A stretch of 64,000 nt of DNA, taken from contig CANTUZ010000001.1 in NCBI GenBank assembly GCA_947846985.1, positions 114,035,757 through 114,099,756 on the forward strand, written 5' to 3'. Shown here one piece after another: positions 15,201 to 24,996 of the stretch. Within the stretch, counting starts at the first letter, position 1. Every line of letters starts with the position of its first letter. The position numbers and the translations under genes were made by a program. The notes beneath the pieces are model-generated. The model made no database searches. It was given only the letters and a program-made list of their open reading frames with translations, and was not told where the DNA came from. The stretch comes from Fratercula arctica (taxonomy: Eukaryota; Chordata; Aves; Charadriiformes; Alcidae).

Positions 15201-16194
15201 GACACAAAACGTTTTAAAGGGCTCCTAGGTGAATTCAGCTGGTGTAAAACAAAGACTAGTCGAAAGATGACTTTGATGGCAGCAGAAAGAAAAAGCTGAA
15301 GGAAGTGCTGAATCACAGACGGATCAATGGAGAAGGAGGCTTTTTAGTGGTGTCCTTTTAACTGCCTCAAAGCAGATCACGAAATATCTTCCAAAGTTGT
15401 AAACAAGCAAACTCCTCAGTAGCAAATCAGGGGCAGAAGACATAAATGACCAGCCTTCCTGAAGAATATCAGCGGCAAAGTACTACCTAGGGAACAGCAA
15501 GATGAACTCTCCTGTCTGTCCCAACAAAAGAAAATCCAAATTTATAGAAGCGGTGCGGCATGACAAGCAAAGCGCCATTCCCCACAACCTCTCTATGCGT
15601 TACATTCTGACTGGACAACTGCGGGAGGGCAACGGTCGCCGCGACACGTAAGGAAGCGGTCCAAAGATGCCTACTCCTTATCTGGCCCTGTGATAGGAGC
15701 CTGGGCGGCCGCAACGACACAGACCAGCAGCCCAACACCCCCTTCGCGGGGTGGTTTTGGGGGTTTTCTTCCGCCTTTGCTGCTGAGCAGCGGATGGGGG
15801 AGGGCAGCCGGGCGCGGAGCCGTTCCCTCCCCTCAGCAGGGGAGGCCGAGGGGGCCCGGGCGAGGGCGGAAGGCGGCGGCAAGACCGTTGCTGTTGCTGT
15901 TGCCGTCACGTCGGTCGGGTCGGGGGTCGTGGCGCCCCCCTGCCGCCACCCCGGGGCTCCGCGCCCCTCAGAAGGCTGCGCGTGCGCACCCCCGCAGGCA
16001 CCGCCCCCCCCGCGCACTCCCAACGGCCGCTTCCGGAGGGGCAGCGAGCGGGCCGGGCCGCGGCGGCGACGCCCCCCGCTTCCTACCCGCTCCTCCCCGT
16101 CACCCTTCCAGGGCGGGGCGGGGGGAACCGCGCCGCGCAGCAGCGGGGGTACCTGGGAGGTGACCATGATGCTGGAGTCGATGAGGAAGCTCAT
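189..16194 (-). CDS. GPR89B: GPR89B (Golgi pH regulator, GPHR), 5' eleven coding exons, incomplete at left edge
   Basis: This is a multi-pass membrane protein of the Golgi. The family is known as a voltage-dependent anion channel that supplies counter-ions for Golgi acidification. Eleven exons splice in frame on the minus strand: 16194-16153, 12898-12839, 11966-11863, 10374-10268, 9424-9323, 6301-6181, 5928-5848, 2594-2485, 1209-1121, 723-631 and 284-189. They total 1005 nt, or residues 1-335. The product matches remembered vertebrate GPHR closely, for example [10 protein letters not shown] at the N terminus, [14 protein letters not shown], and [20 protein letters not shown] near the window edge. 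Five hydrophobic spans lie in exons 1-6, a charged cytoplasmic loop in exons 7-9 and a further span in exon 10. The ATG has purine at -3 and A at +4. About 120 C-terminal residues are missing because the window ends, not because the gene is broken. The paralogue label (A or B) follows human naming; a single copy is expected in birds. Confidence 0.97.
631..723 (-). CDS. GPR89B: GPR89B coding exon 10 (residues 273-303)
   Basis: The exon encodes [20 protein letters not shown] and [10 protein letters not shown], the sixth predicted membrane span. The acceptor is ATTTCCAG|GAG and the donor is ATG|GTAAGT. It has 31 whole codons. Confidence 0.97.
1121..1209 (-). CDS. GPR89B: GPR89B coding exon 9 (residues 243-272)
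   Basis: The exon encodes [20 protein letters not shown] followed by [10 protein letters not shown], an acidic helical segment of the loop. The acceptor is TTGCCAG|ATC and the donor is CCAAG|GTACAT. It completes the codon opened in exon 8, and its 89 nt restore phase 0. Confidence 0.96.
2485..2594 (-). CDS. GPR89B: GPR89B coding exon 8 (residues 206-242, part of 243)
   Basis: The exon encodes [20 protein letters not shown] and [17 protein letters not shown] in the cytoplasmic loop. The acceptor is TTTCAG|GAT. The frame-matching donor is the weak GAAA|GTATCC, and a second in-frame GT lies 6 nt earlier (GCA|GTGAAA). Confidence 0.94.
5848..5928 (-). CDS. GPR89B: GPR89B coding exon 7 (residues 179-205, part of 206)
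   Basis: The exon encodes [20 protein letters not shown] and a lysine run, the start of the long cytoplasmic loop, probably helical. NVT is a formal N-glycosylation sequon, but its side of the membrane is uncertain. The acceptor is TTTGCAG|G and the donor is AAAAG|GTGAGA. Confidence 0.96.
6181..6301 (-). CDS. GPR89B: GPR89B coding exon 6 (residues 139-178, part of 179)
   Basis: The exon begins [14 protein letters not shown] and carries the fifth span and the [11 protein letters not shown] segment. The acceptor is CTCTCAG|GA and the donor is CTCAG|GTAACT. The next intron is only 252 bp. Confidence 0.97.
9323..9424 (-). CDS. GPR89B: GPR89B coding exon 5 (residues 105-138)
   Basis: The exon encodes [10 protein letters not shown], then the fourth span, and ends in the highly conserved [11 protein letters not shown]. 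The acceptor is CCATTAG|TGC and the donor is CATG|GTGAGT. Confidence 0.97.
10268..10374 (-). CDS. GPR89B: GPR89B coding exon 4 (residues 69-104)
   Basis: The exon encodes [10 protein letters not shown] followed by the third membrane span and ends in SNIRL. The acceptor is TTTTAG|C and the donor is CTAT|GTGAGT. Its 107 nt continue the phase from exon 3. Confidence 0.96.
11863..11966 (-). CDS. GPR89B: GPR89B coding exon 3 (residues 35-68, part of 69)
   Basis: The exon begins [10 protein letters not shown] and carries the second membrane span, with a conserved [15 protein letters not shown] block. The acceptor is ATTGCAG|GTG and the donor is AGCAG|GTGAGT. It ends two bases into a serine codon. 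Confidence 0.96.
12839..12898 (-). CDS. GPR89B: GPR89B coding exon 2 (residues 15-34)
   Basis: The exon encodes the span [20 protein letters not shown]. The acceptor is TTCTGCAG|GTG and the donor is GAG|GTGAGA. It has 60 nt and complete codons at both ends. Confidence 0.96.
13555..13720 (-). repeat. MIR-like CORE-SINE remnant in GPR89B intron 1
   Basis: The stretch contains AGAGCACTTTACAAAATTC followed by CTATTTTACAGATGAGTTAA and a decayed stretch resembling the end of the MIR core. The order and spacing match the reverse complement of MIR (CCTCATCTGTAAAATG). It is heavily diverged, so the borders are approximate. Confidence 0.55.
15977..15988. promoter_or_regulatory. Full-consensus NRF1 site in early intron 1
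   Basis: TGCGCGTGCGCA is an exact match to YGCGCAYGCGCR on the minus strand. It lies about 165 bp downstream of the first exon within the CpG island, so the promoter may be broad or bidirectional. Confidence 0.5.
16153..16194 (-). CDS. GPR89B: GPR89B coding exon 1 (residues 1-14)
   Basis: The exon encodes [14 protein letters not shown], the start of the first membrane span. The donor is CAG|GTACCC and the exon ends on a complete codon. The ATG at 16194 was chosen because it gives the conserved N terminus. The same frame upstream has only GTG-Ala-Ala and no earlier ATG nearby. Confidence 0.96.
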
Positions 16195-16226
16195 GGCAGC
16201 CACCGGCGTCGTTGCCGCCCGCCCCG

Positions 16227-16233
16227 CTTCCGG
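16227..16233 (-). promoter_or_regulatory. ETS/GABP-type site (CCGGAAG on the minus strand)
   Basis: CTTCCGG on the plus strand reads CCGGAAG on the gene strand, 33-39 bp upstream of the ATG. It is a common housekeeping promoter motif and may lie in the 5' UTR. A second copy is at 16030-16036 in intron 1. Confidence 0.45.
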
Positions 16234-16259
16234 GCCCGCGCTCGCCCCGGCGGCTACAG

Positions 16260-16271
16260 TGCGCAGGCGCG
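16260..16271. promoter_or_regulatory. NRF1-like site upstream of GPR89B
   Basis: TGCGCAGGCGCG closely matches the NRF1 consensus (YGCGCAYGCGCR, with G at the central pyrimidine). It lies about 66 bp upstream of the ATG on the gene's strand, where a core promoter element is expected. Binding is inferred from the motif only. Confidence 0.55.
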
Positions 16272-16640
16272 GGGAGCGCCTGCCTCAGCCCGCCGGGGGG
16301 CGGGGTCGGGGGGCGCGGCTGGAGAATAAGCTCCGCCCCTCAGTGGGACCGGCCCCGGCCCCGGCGGGAGGCAGGGGCCGTGTCTTCGCCCGGCCATGCC
16401 CCGCCGGAGGGGGGAACACGGGTGGGCCCCCCACTCAGTGGGGTCCCTGGAGGAAACTTGGCCCCTTTATGCTGGCCTGGGCAGGGGGTGCCCTTCCCAG
16501 CGCAGGGGGAGGCCGAGGGAGGGAGGTGGTGGCCGGGGGGAAGGAGGTGGAAACACCGTTCTGCCATTTTAGCAGCGCTTGGGCTCCCGTGCAAGAGCGG
16601 CGACGGCTGCAGGCCCGTCTCCCCGCCTAAAGGGGAGATC

Positions 16641-19510
16641 GATGTCCCACCTGGGGCCCTTGGCATCTCTCTGTGCCGAGAGCCGGGATGGGGCTGGGGA
16701 TGCCTTTCAGGCCATGCAGTTATAATGTACCCAGGAATGGGGCCAGAAGGGAAGTAAAAGTTCAAACACGGAATTTCCTGATGCCTATCGGCGTGAGTGA
16801 GAGCCAATCCTTCATGCCGCAGTTACGTTCCCATTTGAACTTCATGGCATCTGTATCTCCCCCCCTTAAAAACACACCTTACCTTTGCCACTCAAAACGC
16901 TACATTTAGAATAATAAATCATACGGGAAGAGAAAGAATCAGAGTTAGTTGGGAGTTAACAAAGCACAGAGCCCCTGCTGATTGAAAATCAGGAACCTTT
17001 ATTCATTACAACTCATTTCACTAGGAATATACGTTAGGTGGTGCTGAGTCACCAAATTAGTCCCACAGGCTCTTTGATTGTTTGGCTTTCTGTCTTGCTG
17101 CCAGTCGTCTTGGTTTTAAATTTGTCTCCTTGTCTACGGCATTGCAAAGAGAAAAAACCATTCAGCTTTCATGGGGAAATGAACTGAGGGAGCAGATCAT
17201 TGTATCTGATCTGAGCCTTTTTCTTTTTTTTTACAGCTTCTGGTATTGCTGCCAATTAATGCAGAGCTGAGATCTGAGCTTCCCTGTTCTTCCTTTCTGT
17301 ATCTGCTACTTAGAAGCTGGTCTTTCCTAGAGTGATGAGGTTCCTGAGTTTGGAGGGATTTGTAGTTGTTTTGTTCTATATTGGTAGGTTGTGGGGCAAG
17401 GTTAGTTTTGGGTTGTTTTTTAAAGACGTAAGTTAACAGGAAATCCTTTAAAAAACGAATTACACAAAGCCAAATTCTGCTCTTGTTTACACCTTGGCAG
17501 CTCTGCTTGCCTCAACACAAGGTTAAAAAACAAGGCAGAGTTTGGTCATAGGTCTTTAAGCTTTCTTCTTTACATGTGTTTATAAATAGGCTTGAAACAT
17601 GCCTCTGCTTAGCTGTAAATTACTCATCTCTGAGCCTGGGGAGAAACACACAGGGAGTAAGATAATTCCTACTGGCAAAACTCATATCCACCTCCCAGCC
17701 CCAGGACTTTTCTTCCAGGGAAGACAAAAAGTGTAAAAAGAAAATGGGAAATTTATTCTGTGTTGTTCCTCCTCAGCTGATGTGCACGTGTGGGGAGAAG
17801 GGTCTGTGGCACTCCACAGGTACAAAGGCAACTTCTCGGTTATGAGAGGCTGGTAGTTTCATTAAACAGAATACAGATGGAGGTGGCCGGAGAGGAGAGG
17901 CAGCACAGGAGGAAGAAGGGCTGGCCAGTAAATTGACAGGTTTCCACTCGGTTCCATATTTTATACTTCTACATATTAAAGTGTGAATGTAGCTCTTTTA
18001 TGTTCAGTTTATAAAGGGAACTAAAGTCAAGTCTTTCAAGTAAAGCCGAAAGGTGGAGCATATTGAATTAAAGCAGTTTGTTGGCCAAGAGTATATTTAG
18101 AAATAGCACAGGTTTCCAGAAGGTGCTACAGGGCATACTCATGACAAATAGGCTTAGCTGGCAGCCGGCCATCCATTTTCTTTTCTCTCCAGAGGTTTTC
18201 ATAAACAGGAGCTCTGAAGCTCAGAGTAATCCGACATCATTCCAATTTCTGAATTTCTTTTGAATTTATTTGTGGTTGAGTTCAGATGATGATCTTCACT
18301 GGCAATAGATTAATTCCTTTATGGGGTTTTCTATGACTTTTCTTTGAACTAACATATATGTATTCAGAAACTTACCTAAACGTTTTTGTTCCAGTAATTC
18401 TTCATATACCTTAGTAGAAGGATTGGAAAAAAAAAGCTTTGCCTCTGCTAGTTATGGTTCTCAATTCTACCAGGTAAATAGAGGAACCAGTGCAAAAAAG
18501 TTCAATTAAATTATTTTAAAGTTGCTGACCTTAAAATCCAGAAATACCAGATTTGGTGACAGGCTGGGTTTCATTTGTGTGTCAGGTTGGCTTGCCTTGT
18601 CCTTACAATGAGGTACTCGGCCGAACAGCTTGCAGGCTTCTTCACTTCGGCCTTTGCCTGCAGCCTGCCTGTCAGCTGGCATCCTGCACTGCTTCCTGGG
18701 ATTCCCTGCTGCCCTCCTGCACAGCCTCTGCCCCACAACTGCCTGTAATCCGGGATTTTTTTGTATGCTCATTTGTAACTGGTTTTCCTTATCTCAGTCA
18801 CCCTCCAACTGTCCCCCAAGCTTCAGGGAAACTCCACAGGAACCAACTTTTCTGTTTAATGTTTCACCAAAAATTCTTTGCTGTATTGACTTAAAAGTTT
18901 TTTGGTAGGCTACTCCAGGACTTTTCCAAGCAATATAGCCTTTCCTCCAATAAATGGCTTGTTTTGCTTTTACTGTGCCAGGCTGGATCTAGCAAGGCAA
19001 AGGCCGACAGTCTTTGTTTGTTTTTTTTCAAAATGTTCTGTCAGTAGGTCTGTAATCACCATTTCTATTCAGTTCTGCTTCATCCCAGATCAGCAAGCTT
19101 TAAAATACACCAGTTTTTGTTGACAGAACGTTAAAATGCAGTCCTCTGCACTTTCAGATGGATTTAAAGGCACACTTGACACTGAAATTAAAGGGAGCTG
19201 GAGAGACCTAAGCCCCTTATATTTCCATGATTTTCTCTGTTGACAAGCACACTCTTTTTTTTTTTTTTTTTTTATTTGTAATGCTCTTTCCAAACCAGTT
19301 ACACAACACATGTTTCTTGCCTCAAGCAGCTTTTCTAGCTACCAAACATCAGTTGATTGTGTTTGTGTATTGGCCTCTGCTGCGGTGCCCAGTTAGTTGG
19401 TGTTGCCTGCTGGGACAGTCTAAGCAAACTCTACCAGAACATTCCAGCACGGCAGAAAGTGCCCCACACTCATTGTTCCACCATGCAGCAGCTGCACTGA
19501 GCTTTCAGCC
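16641..19510. other. Intergenic, no gene seen
   Basis: This is the sequence between the GPR89B promoter island and the first CR1 fragment. It has a CCAAT at 16803-16807 and a 19-base T run at 19255-19273. No open frame resembles a known protein, and no RNA gene was recognised. Confidence 0.7.
19255..19273. repeat. Poly(T) tract
   Basis: Nineteen consecutive T. No SINE body or retrocopy is recognisable beside it. Confidence 0.9.
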
Positions 19511-19516
19511 TCCCAT

Positions 19517-19905
19517 GGGATGGATAGTTCCGGCTGGAAGGGACCAGCTGGTCCAAACTTGGGCTCAGTGCAATATCAAAGTCAGACCAGGGTGCTCAAT
19601 GCTTTTCCCAGTCAGGCTTCATCCTCCAAGGATGGAGATCCCACCACGTCTCTGGGCACCTGCTTGAGTGTTGAACCACTCTCCATTTGAACAATTTTTT
19701 TCCTTGTTGGAATTTTCTAGTCAAAATTTTCCTTGCTGCTCCTTGTGATCGTTGCCTCTGATCTGTTGCTGCGCACCCCTGTTGAGAACCTGGCTCCATC
19801 TTCCCTGTAGCTCCCCCAAGTTAGGCACCCAAAGACAGCAGCTAGACCTCCCCACCCTCTTAGCCCCCTCCTCTCTAGGCTGAACAATCCTTCAATGTCT
19901 CTTTG
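19517..19905 (-). mobile_element. CR1 LINE 3' fragment
   Basis: On the minus strand this is the 3' end of a CR1 non-LTR retrotransposon. The plus strand shows GGCTGGAAGGGACCAGCTGG near 19530, then CAAGGATGGAGATCCCACCA and CTCTGGGCACCTG, and later the block encoding the conserved CR1 reverse-transcriptase tail. It is 5'-truncated, has frameshifts and stops, and is clearly older than the copies at 51.5 and 61.4 kb. Confidence 0.85.
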
Positions 19906-19909
19906 TATA

Positions 19910-21170
19910 TCAAGCCGATGAAAGAAAAACTCGAGTTGTTGGCAGAGACATGAGTCTTGCCTGTTCTGCTGAAATAGGTGCATGCCAAGCTAGTTGCAAG
20001 AAAGGATTGCGTGCCAGGCTATGTCTTGGCAAGTCAACACACATTGATTTGCCATGGTTACTAGTCAACTGCATAAGCACATTTGGTGTTGGCAAAAAGC
20101 CTTTCCTGAGCCACGTTAAAAGGTGTAGCACACACACACAGCCTAAGAAACAGTAGTGTCATTCTGTTGGGGGAAAAAAATTATTCCAATACTTAGGCAA
20201 GTTCCCTGGTTTTGGTACGCTTATCCAGCCCTGGCCCTCAGGAAATCTGGCACCATATACTGTTTTATCACAACTGCCTCGGGCTTATAGGAAGGCTTTA
20301 GTCTAGTTCTCATGGATGTTCCTGCCTTTACTAAACAAAACTATGCCTAGGCTAGGATTACTTTCAGTTGTCAGCCTGAAAAGCCATTTTCTATACAAAA
20401 CAGCAAACTGCCACTTTTTTTTCAGTGTTGTGTGACACAGCTGCTTTTTAAATGTAAAACTGCACAGTCAGTGAGTTACTGAGTGGCAGGACAGACTGGA
20501 CTTTCCTCCCTCAGTTAAGTAGATTTCATGCCCACACAGATCTAGAGAGCAGAGATTCCCCCTAGATCTCTCCCCACCTACAGGAGGAGGAATCTGTACC
20601 TCATTGTGTTTTGGGGCTAAGAGATTGCTGGTATCTATCTCACTTAGAGGAAAGAATCAGTGTAACATGGTAATTTGTGGGTTTCCGTTCATGAAGGGTG
20701 GCTTTTTTTTCTGTGTGCCATAAGCATTGTAAACTCTTCCATGGGGACTCTGGAAAATTTACTTGGAGTTTGCACTGAGTGGTTTATAACAAGCCCAGCC
20801 ATATTTTGCATTATACCACCCTCTCCCACATGCCTTGCAAAGACCTTAAAATTGTTAGACCTCCACGAACCTGCACCCCCCTCCAGGAACTGTCTGATTT
20901 AATTATAAATGCTGCCCCAGAATGGATGCTGAGGATGGAGAAGAGTGGTCCATGTAACCACACTCTCGCTGCTTCACGTGGCCAGGCCAAGGCTAAGGTA
21001 GGAGAAAGGGGTGGGGGATCAATGGATTTTTTTTTTTTACTCATGGCAAATCCACATCTGTGTTGACGTTGTCAGTGCAATGCAGTGCTCACATTTTCAA
21101 ACTACCGTCCTTCTGGTCAAGGAGTCATATATTAACCAAGTTAGCAGTTCTGCCAGGAAATAACAAGGAT
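19910..21170. other. Intergenic, no gene seen
   Basis: No recognised coding or RNA feature. There is a short CA run near 20130 and a 12-base T run at 21027-21038. Confidence 0.65.
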
Positions 21171-21174
21171 ACCA

Positions 21175-21405
21175 TGCATTTCAGCAGTGCTTTTCATCAG
21201 ATCATTCCTACTTACTTTACAAACAGAATTAAGGAAGCCTCACAACATCCCTGTGAGGTAGGTGGAAATTCTTACACCCACTTTACAGGTGGAGAAAACA
21301 GGCACTGAGAGGTAAAGTGATTATCACAGCAAGTCAGAAGCAGAGTTGGAAATAAATCTAAGATTATTATCCTAGGTCCACCGCTCTAGACACTAGAGAA
21401 CACCA
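21175..21405 (-). repeat. MIR-like CORE-SINE remnant (first of two)
   Basis: The plus strand reads as a reverse MIR: CCTCACAACATCCCTGTGAG, then CACTTTACAGGTGGAGAAAA, then GGCACTGAGAGGTAAAGTGA and CAGAGTTGGA. These blocks are in the correct order for the MIR core and its flanks. Confidence 0.75.
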
Positions 21406-21864
21406 ACTCCCACATGCTATTGTAAGCTAAGACACTACCTTTCTCTTCTATTTTCACCTCCTCTGGTGATTTTGACACTTGCATCTCATGCTCCTTGCAG
21501 AGAGCCGTGTGATCAGTAAGGAATTTGTTTGCACAGAGAGCCAAGGGGGTACACATGCCTTTAAATGATCCAGGCGTGGCTCTAATTGTCCAGTGACTTC
21601 CCCCTTCCCAAGATAATTTTCCCTGTTCTTTACATATATTTCTATGTTTTGCTTAATTATTTTTCGTGTAGAATCATACACTGAATCCACAGCTCTGAGG
21701 CTGTTATGCAACTTCACTAGGAATTTTGTGAATAAATGATTAAATTTGTCTCATTGAGAGGGAATAAAACACATTTATATGCTATCACATCCAGAAATAG
21801 CAATAATCCTTTGCTCATCTGTAGGGCCTCCCATCCAAGGACCTCCCATTCTATTACTAGGACA

Positions 21865-22015
21865 ATGTATTCAGCCTCACATTGTCTTTGTGAGGTAGAA
21901 AATGATTCGCGATTGTACAAGAAGGAAGAATGACTTGCTGACAGTCCCACAGTGATTTCGTTGCAGAGATGAGGCTGAATGCCAGAAGACCGGACTGTTA
22001 GTTCCCTGCCCACTT
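21865..22015 (-). repeat. MIR-like CORE-SINE remnant (second of two)
   Basis: A reverse-MIR layout again: CAGCCTCACATTGTCTTTGT, GAGGTAGAAAATG, ATGACTTGCTGACAGTCCCA and CAGAGATGAGGCTGAATGCC. It is diverged but ordered. It lies 460 bp from the preceding copy in the same orientation. Confidence 0.65.
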
Positions 22016-22034
22016 TGCCGAGAAGCGCTGTCTT

Positions 22035-24190
22035 GGTGCCGTGGCTCGTCCTTGGTGGCACAGGTTCACTGGCAGCCTGGCAGAGTACTTGAAAAAAAAT
22101 AATAAATCAACAAGCAGTTGACTGGATGCAGGAGGACGACGCTGGCTTGTTTCATTGTGCTGTTGTGACCCGGAGGAAGAAAGAACGACAAAGTGTCCAT
22201 TGAGTACCTTGCGTATAGTGCATTTTACTGAGGCGCTCCAGTGAAAAAGAATGACATACTCAACACCTGATGATATTGTGAACCATATACCTCTGACGAA
22301 TAAGCACTCATCTTAAGCAGTCCAGTGCTCTAATGAAGGTATGCATGTCAGAGGTCAGGAACAGGGATGGTTATTAAAATACCTGGTATGTAAAAGGACT
22401 TGTCAAGTGATTAGAAGTAAACAAGGGTGGGGGTAATTCATCTAGTCCAGTGCATTGGTATCTGAAAGGGTTAGATGCTCCGAAGAAGGTAGAAGATACC
22501 TCATACTGAACCGTTACAGAGTTTTGATTTTTACTTGCAGAAGAGTGTGTTTCCAACCCCCAACAAGCCGGCTGGGTTATGCTTAGAACCATTAAAACTC
22601 TCTTATATCTTTCTGTGAAGAAAATAAAAATAGATCTCATCTAGTTTGTGTCGTAATTTTGCTGTTCATCTAAATCTTTGCCCTTTCTTGAATTCTAGTG
22701 TCTTGAATTGGGCACAGTGGACTCTCTTCCTGCTGAAAAACATTCTCATTCCTCAGTTGCCTTTCATTTGGGTTAACTGTTCACCTGTTTCTGTATTAAG
22801 AGAGTGGATAAATGGTAGCCTCCAGATTCTCTCTGTGCATGTTCCTTTGCATGTGTTGCTTTGCCATATTCCTTCCCAAAACTGAGGAGGTACCTTCCAG
22901 TCTTCCTTCACAAGGAAGGACAACCTAACAGCCTTTGTCCAAGGAGCAAAGATTTTGACCTCAGGCTGGAAACCTTGGGAAAATACAGAGGCCCAAAAGG
23001 AGCAAAAGGATTAATAGTATATTTAAAAAAAAATAAATGTGGCACCACTACGGCGCTGAAGAATCCCAATGCACCCTGCAAACTTTCTACATATGTACAG
23101 CTTGCTTCACTCAGCAGTCAAGTCTAGCCACCTTTGCGCTCGTGTAGAGCAGCTGTGGAACAAGGCAGGGGAACTCCAGCAAACAGGTTGGATCAGCGAG
23201 TGACGGACCTGGCTGCACTGGTGGCTGCTGGGGCTGGGACACAGGGCAGCAGGACTGGAGGTATGAGCCCAAGCCTACCCAGAGCTCTCTCAGACACCCA
23301 TTTGACTTCAACAGGCTGGGAGTCAGCCCTGCTGCAATGGGAGACCGCGGGGGGTCTTTTCTAGCTAATGGCGGGATAAGAGTTTTATGCATTATGCCAA
23401 AGACCTTTGTTTTTTTTTTTTTTTTCCCTGACCTGGATTAGAGCCTGCCCTGGGAACAATGGGATGGGCTTCAGCCCAGCAGAAGGAATTTGCTGAGCTG
23501 GCAGGGTCTGAGGTTTGCAGAGCAGAGCAGATGAGAGTGCATACCTGCGCTTTTCTGGCATGAGGCTCAGTTCTGGGGGGACATAGCTGTGAACCTGAAG
23601 CCTTTGAACGCATTGCTGCACTGTCCCAGCCAAAAGGTGCTGCTGTAGTCCTAAAATTAGAAATCCGCAGACATTTACACATTTGCAAGCACATGCTTTT
23701 CTGCCTTTTGTAACAAAAAAGATTTTGCTGGGGCTCTGAGAGTTCTGTACAGACCTGTTGGTACAAAAGGTCTAAATCATCTTTTGAAAGGCCTTGTTTT
23801 ACTCGAGACTTTGGCATTTAATAGGGAAGTAGACCCCTGTCTGTCAAATTAAAAACAAAGGATGTCAAAAGACTATTATCATATCAGACTTTTCCAACTT
23901 GAACAACCAGTTTTGTATTTAGAGGTTTGAATAGGCACATAGTTACCCAGACCCCTAGTTTAGATTCACAGGTGCCTTCAGGAGACAGTACCTGAGATTT
24001 GCTGAGTGCCCTGTAAGTTTGGGAGCTCCAGGAACTGAGCACATGTCAGAATCGTGCCATGAAGGCATGTATTTGGTTTCATGCTCTGGGGGCTGTACCT
24101 GTTTCCTCCTTTCACAGAAGCCTTCCCACACTTGCTTTGCTAAATTGAGTTTCAGATCTTTAAGTCACAAGACTACAAGTAAAAAAAATC
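22035..24190. other. Intergenic, no gene seen
   Basis: Between the MIR-like remnants and the GJA8 3' end. There is a 16-base T run at 23410-23425. No coding similarity was recognised. Confidence 0.65.
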
Positions 24191-24197
24191 ACTTGAA

Positions 24198-24421
24198 TTT
24201 ATTCTCTCCAGTGCTCTGAAATAGGCTCAGGGCTGGATGACCCTCCTGGGAACAAATAATCCATCTGTGGGCATCTGCTAAATCGTAGTAGAGAGCTACT
24301 GTTAACCTTGCCCACTGTCAATGTCACTTGAAAAGCAGAAATATTTTTGGCAAAGGGAAAATATTTTTACCTAATTCAGATTTGCATTCACAGAGGAACT
24401 GGGGACATTTTGGCTTTTATT
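24198..24421 (-). other. GJA8: Candidate GJA8 polyadenylation signals
   Basis: Minus-strand AATAAA occurs at 24421-24416, about 575 nt after the stop codon, and again at 24203-24198. Either could end the 3' UTR. None occurs closer to the stop. Use of either is inferred. Confidence 0.45.
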
Positions 24422-24996
24422 TTCTGAAAAGAGAAGGGAAATACTGCTAACTATTTTAGTGGGGTGATGCTAAGCACAGAATTCACTTTGTGAATTAAGT
24501 AACTGCAATTCCATGCCAACAGCAAAGGGGAGATCTGCTCAGCATGCCATAGGTGGAAACAGAAAAAGAAATACTAAATACAGTTGTTGGTCAGTCTTCC
24601 CCCTCGATGTCTGAGGGGACAGGTCTTCCCCATGTTCCTAGAGAAATGTGGAACACAAAGCTTCCAGTAAATATGTTCACAGTGGTGACATTTGGGTTTC
24701 ACTGCCACGTTAGGTTTTAAAATACATCAGTTTGTGTATAGTATAGATATTACTAAGGAGTGTAAGGAGTGAGCTGGCATGTGGAAACAGGGAAATGTTC
24801 CTTTTCAAATGGGCATACAGGGCAAATAAGGCACATTTACCATGATAGTACCTTTCCAGTTGAGAATCTCAAGAGGAAATAATATTCAAATGGCCATTTT
24901 AGCACTTTGCTTAAAAATATGTTTTGATTCTTTCTCTATCTCTCTCCTTTTCTCTTCAACTTTTTCCTTTTCACGTGCTCCCTGTATCCTGCACCT

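Larger units (their letters stand above)
285..16152 (-). other. GPR89B introns 1-10
   Basis: The ten complete introns are 12899-16152, 11967-12838, 10375-11862, 9425-10267, 6302-9322, 5929-6180, 2595-5847, 1210-2484, 724-1120 and 285-630. All are GT-AG. Apart from the CpG island at the start of intron 1 and one MIR-like remnant near 13.6 kb, I see only unique-looking AT-rich sequence and short homopolymer tracts. No second gene or RNA gene could be supported inside them. Confidence 0.85.
15690..16640. promoter_or_regulatory. GPR89B: CpG island covering the GPR89B promoter and first exon
   Basis: This ~950 bp stretch is dense in CpG and G/C runs, in sharp contrast with the flanks. It contains the initiator ATG at 16194, GC boxes (for example near 16296-16308 and 16331-16338), ETS-type CTTCCGG motifs and NRF1-type motifs. 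No TATA box is obvious. This is the usual architecture of a dispersed housekeeping promoter. The exact transcription start is not visible. Long open frames here reflect GC richness and are not genes. Confidence 0.9.

Noticed and set aside
15487..16203. A 238-codon minus-strand open frame starting at GPR89B exon 1
   Set aside because: Only residues from the true exon (16194-16153) are GPR89B. The rest reads through the splice donor into intron 1.
15794..16630. A 278-codon plus-strand open frame across the CpG island
   Set aside because: Its composition is Gly/Ala/Pro/Arg-rich low complexity, as expected when GC-rich DNA lacks stop codons. It runs antisense over the GPR89B first exon and resembles no family.
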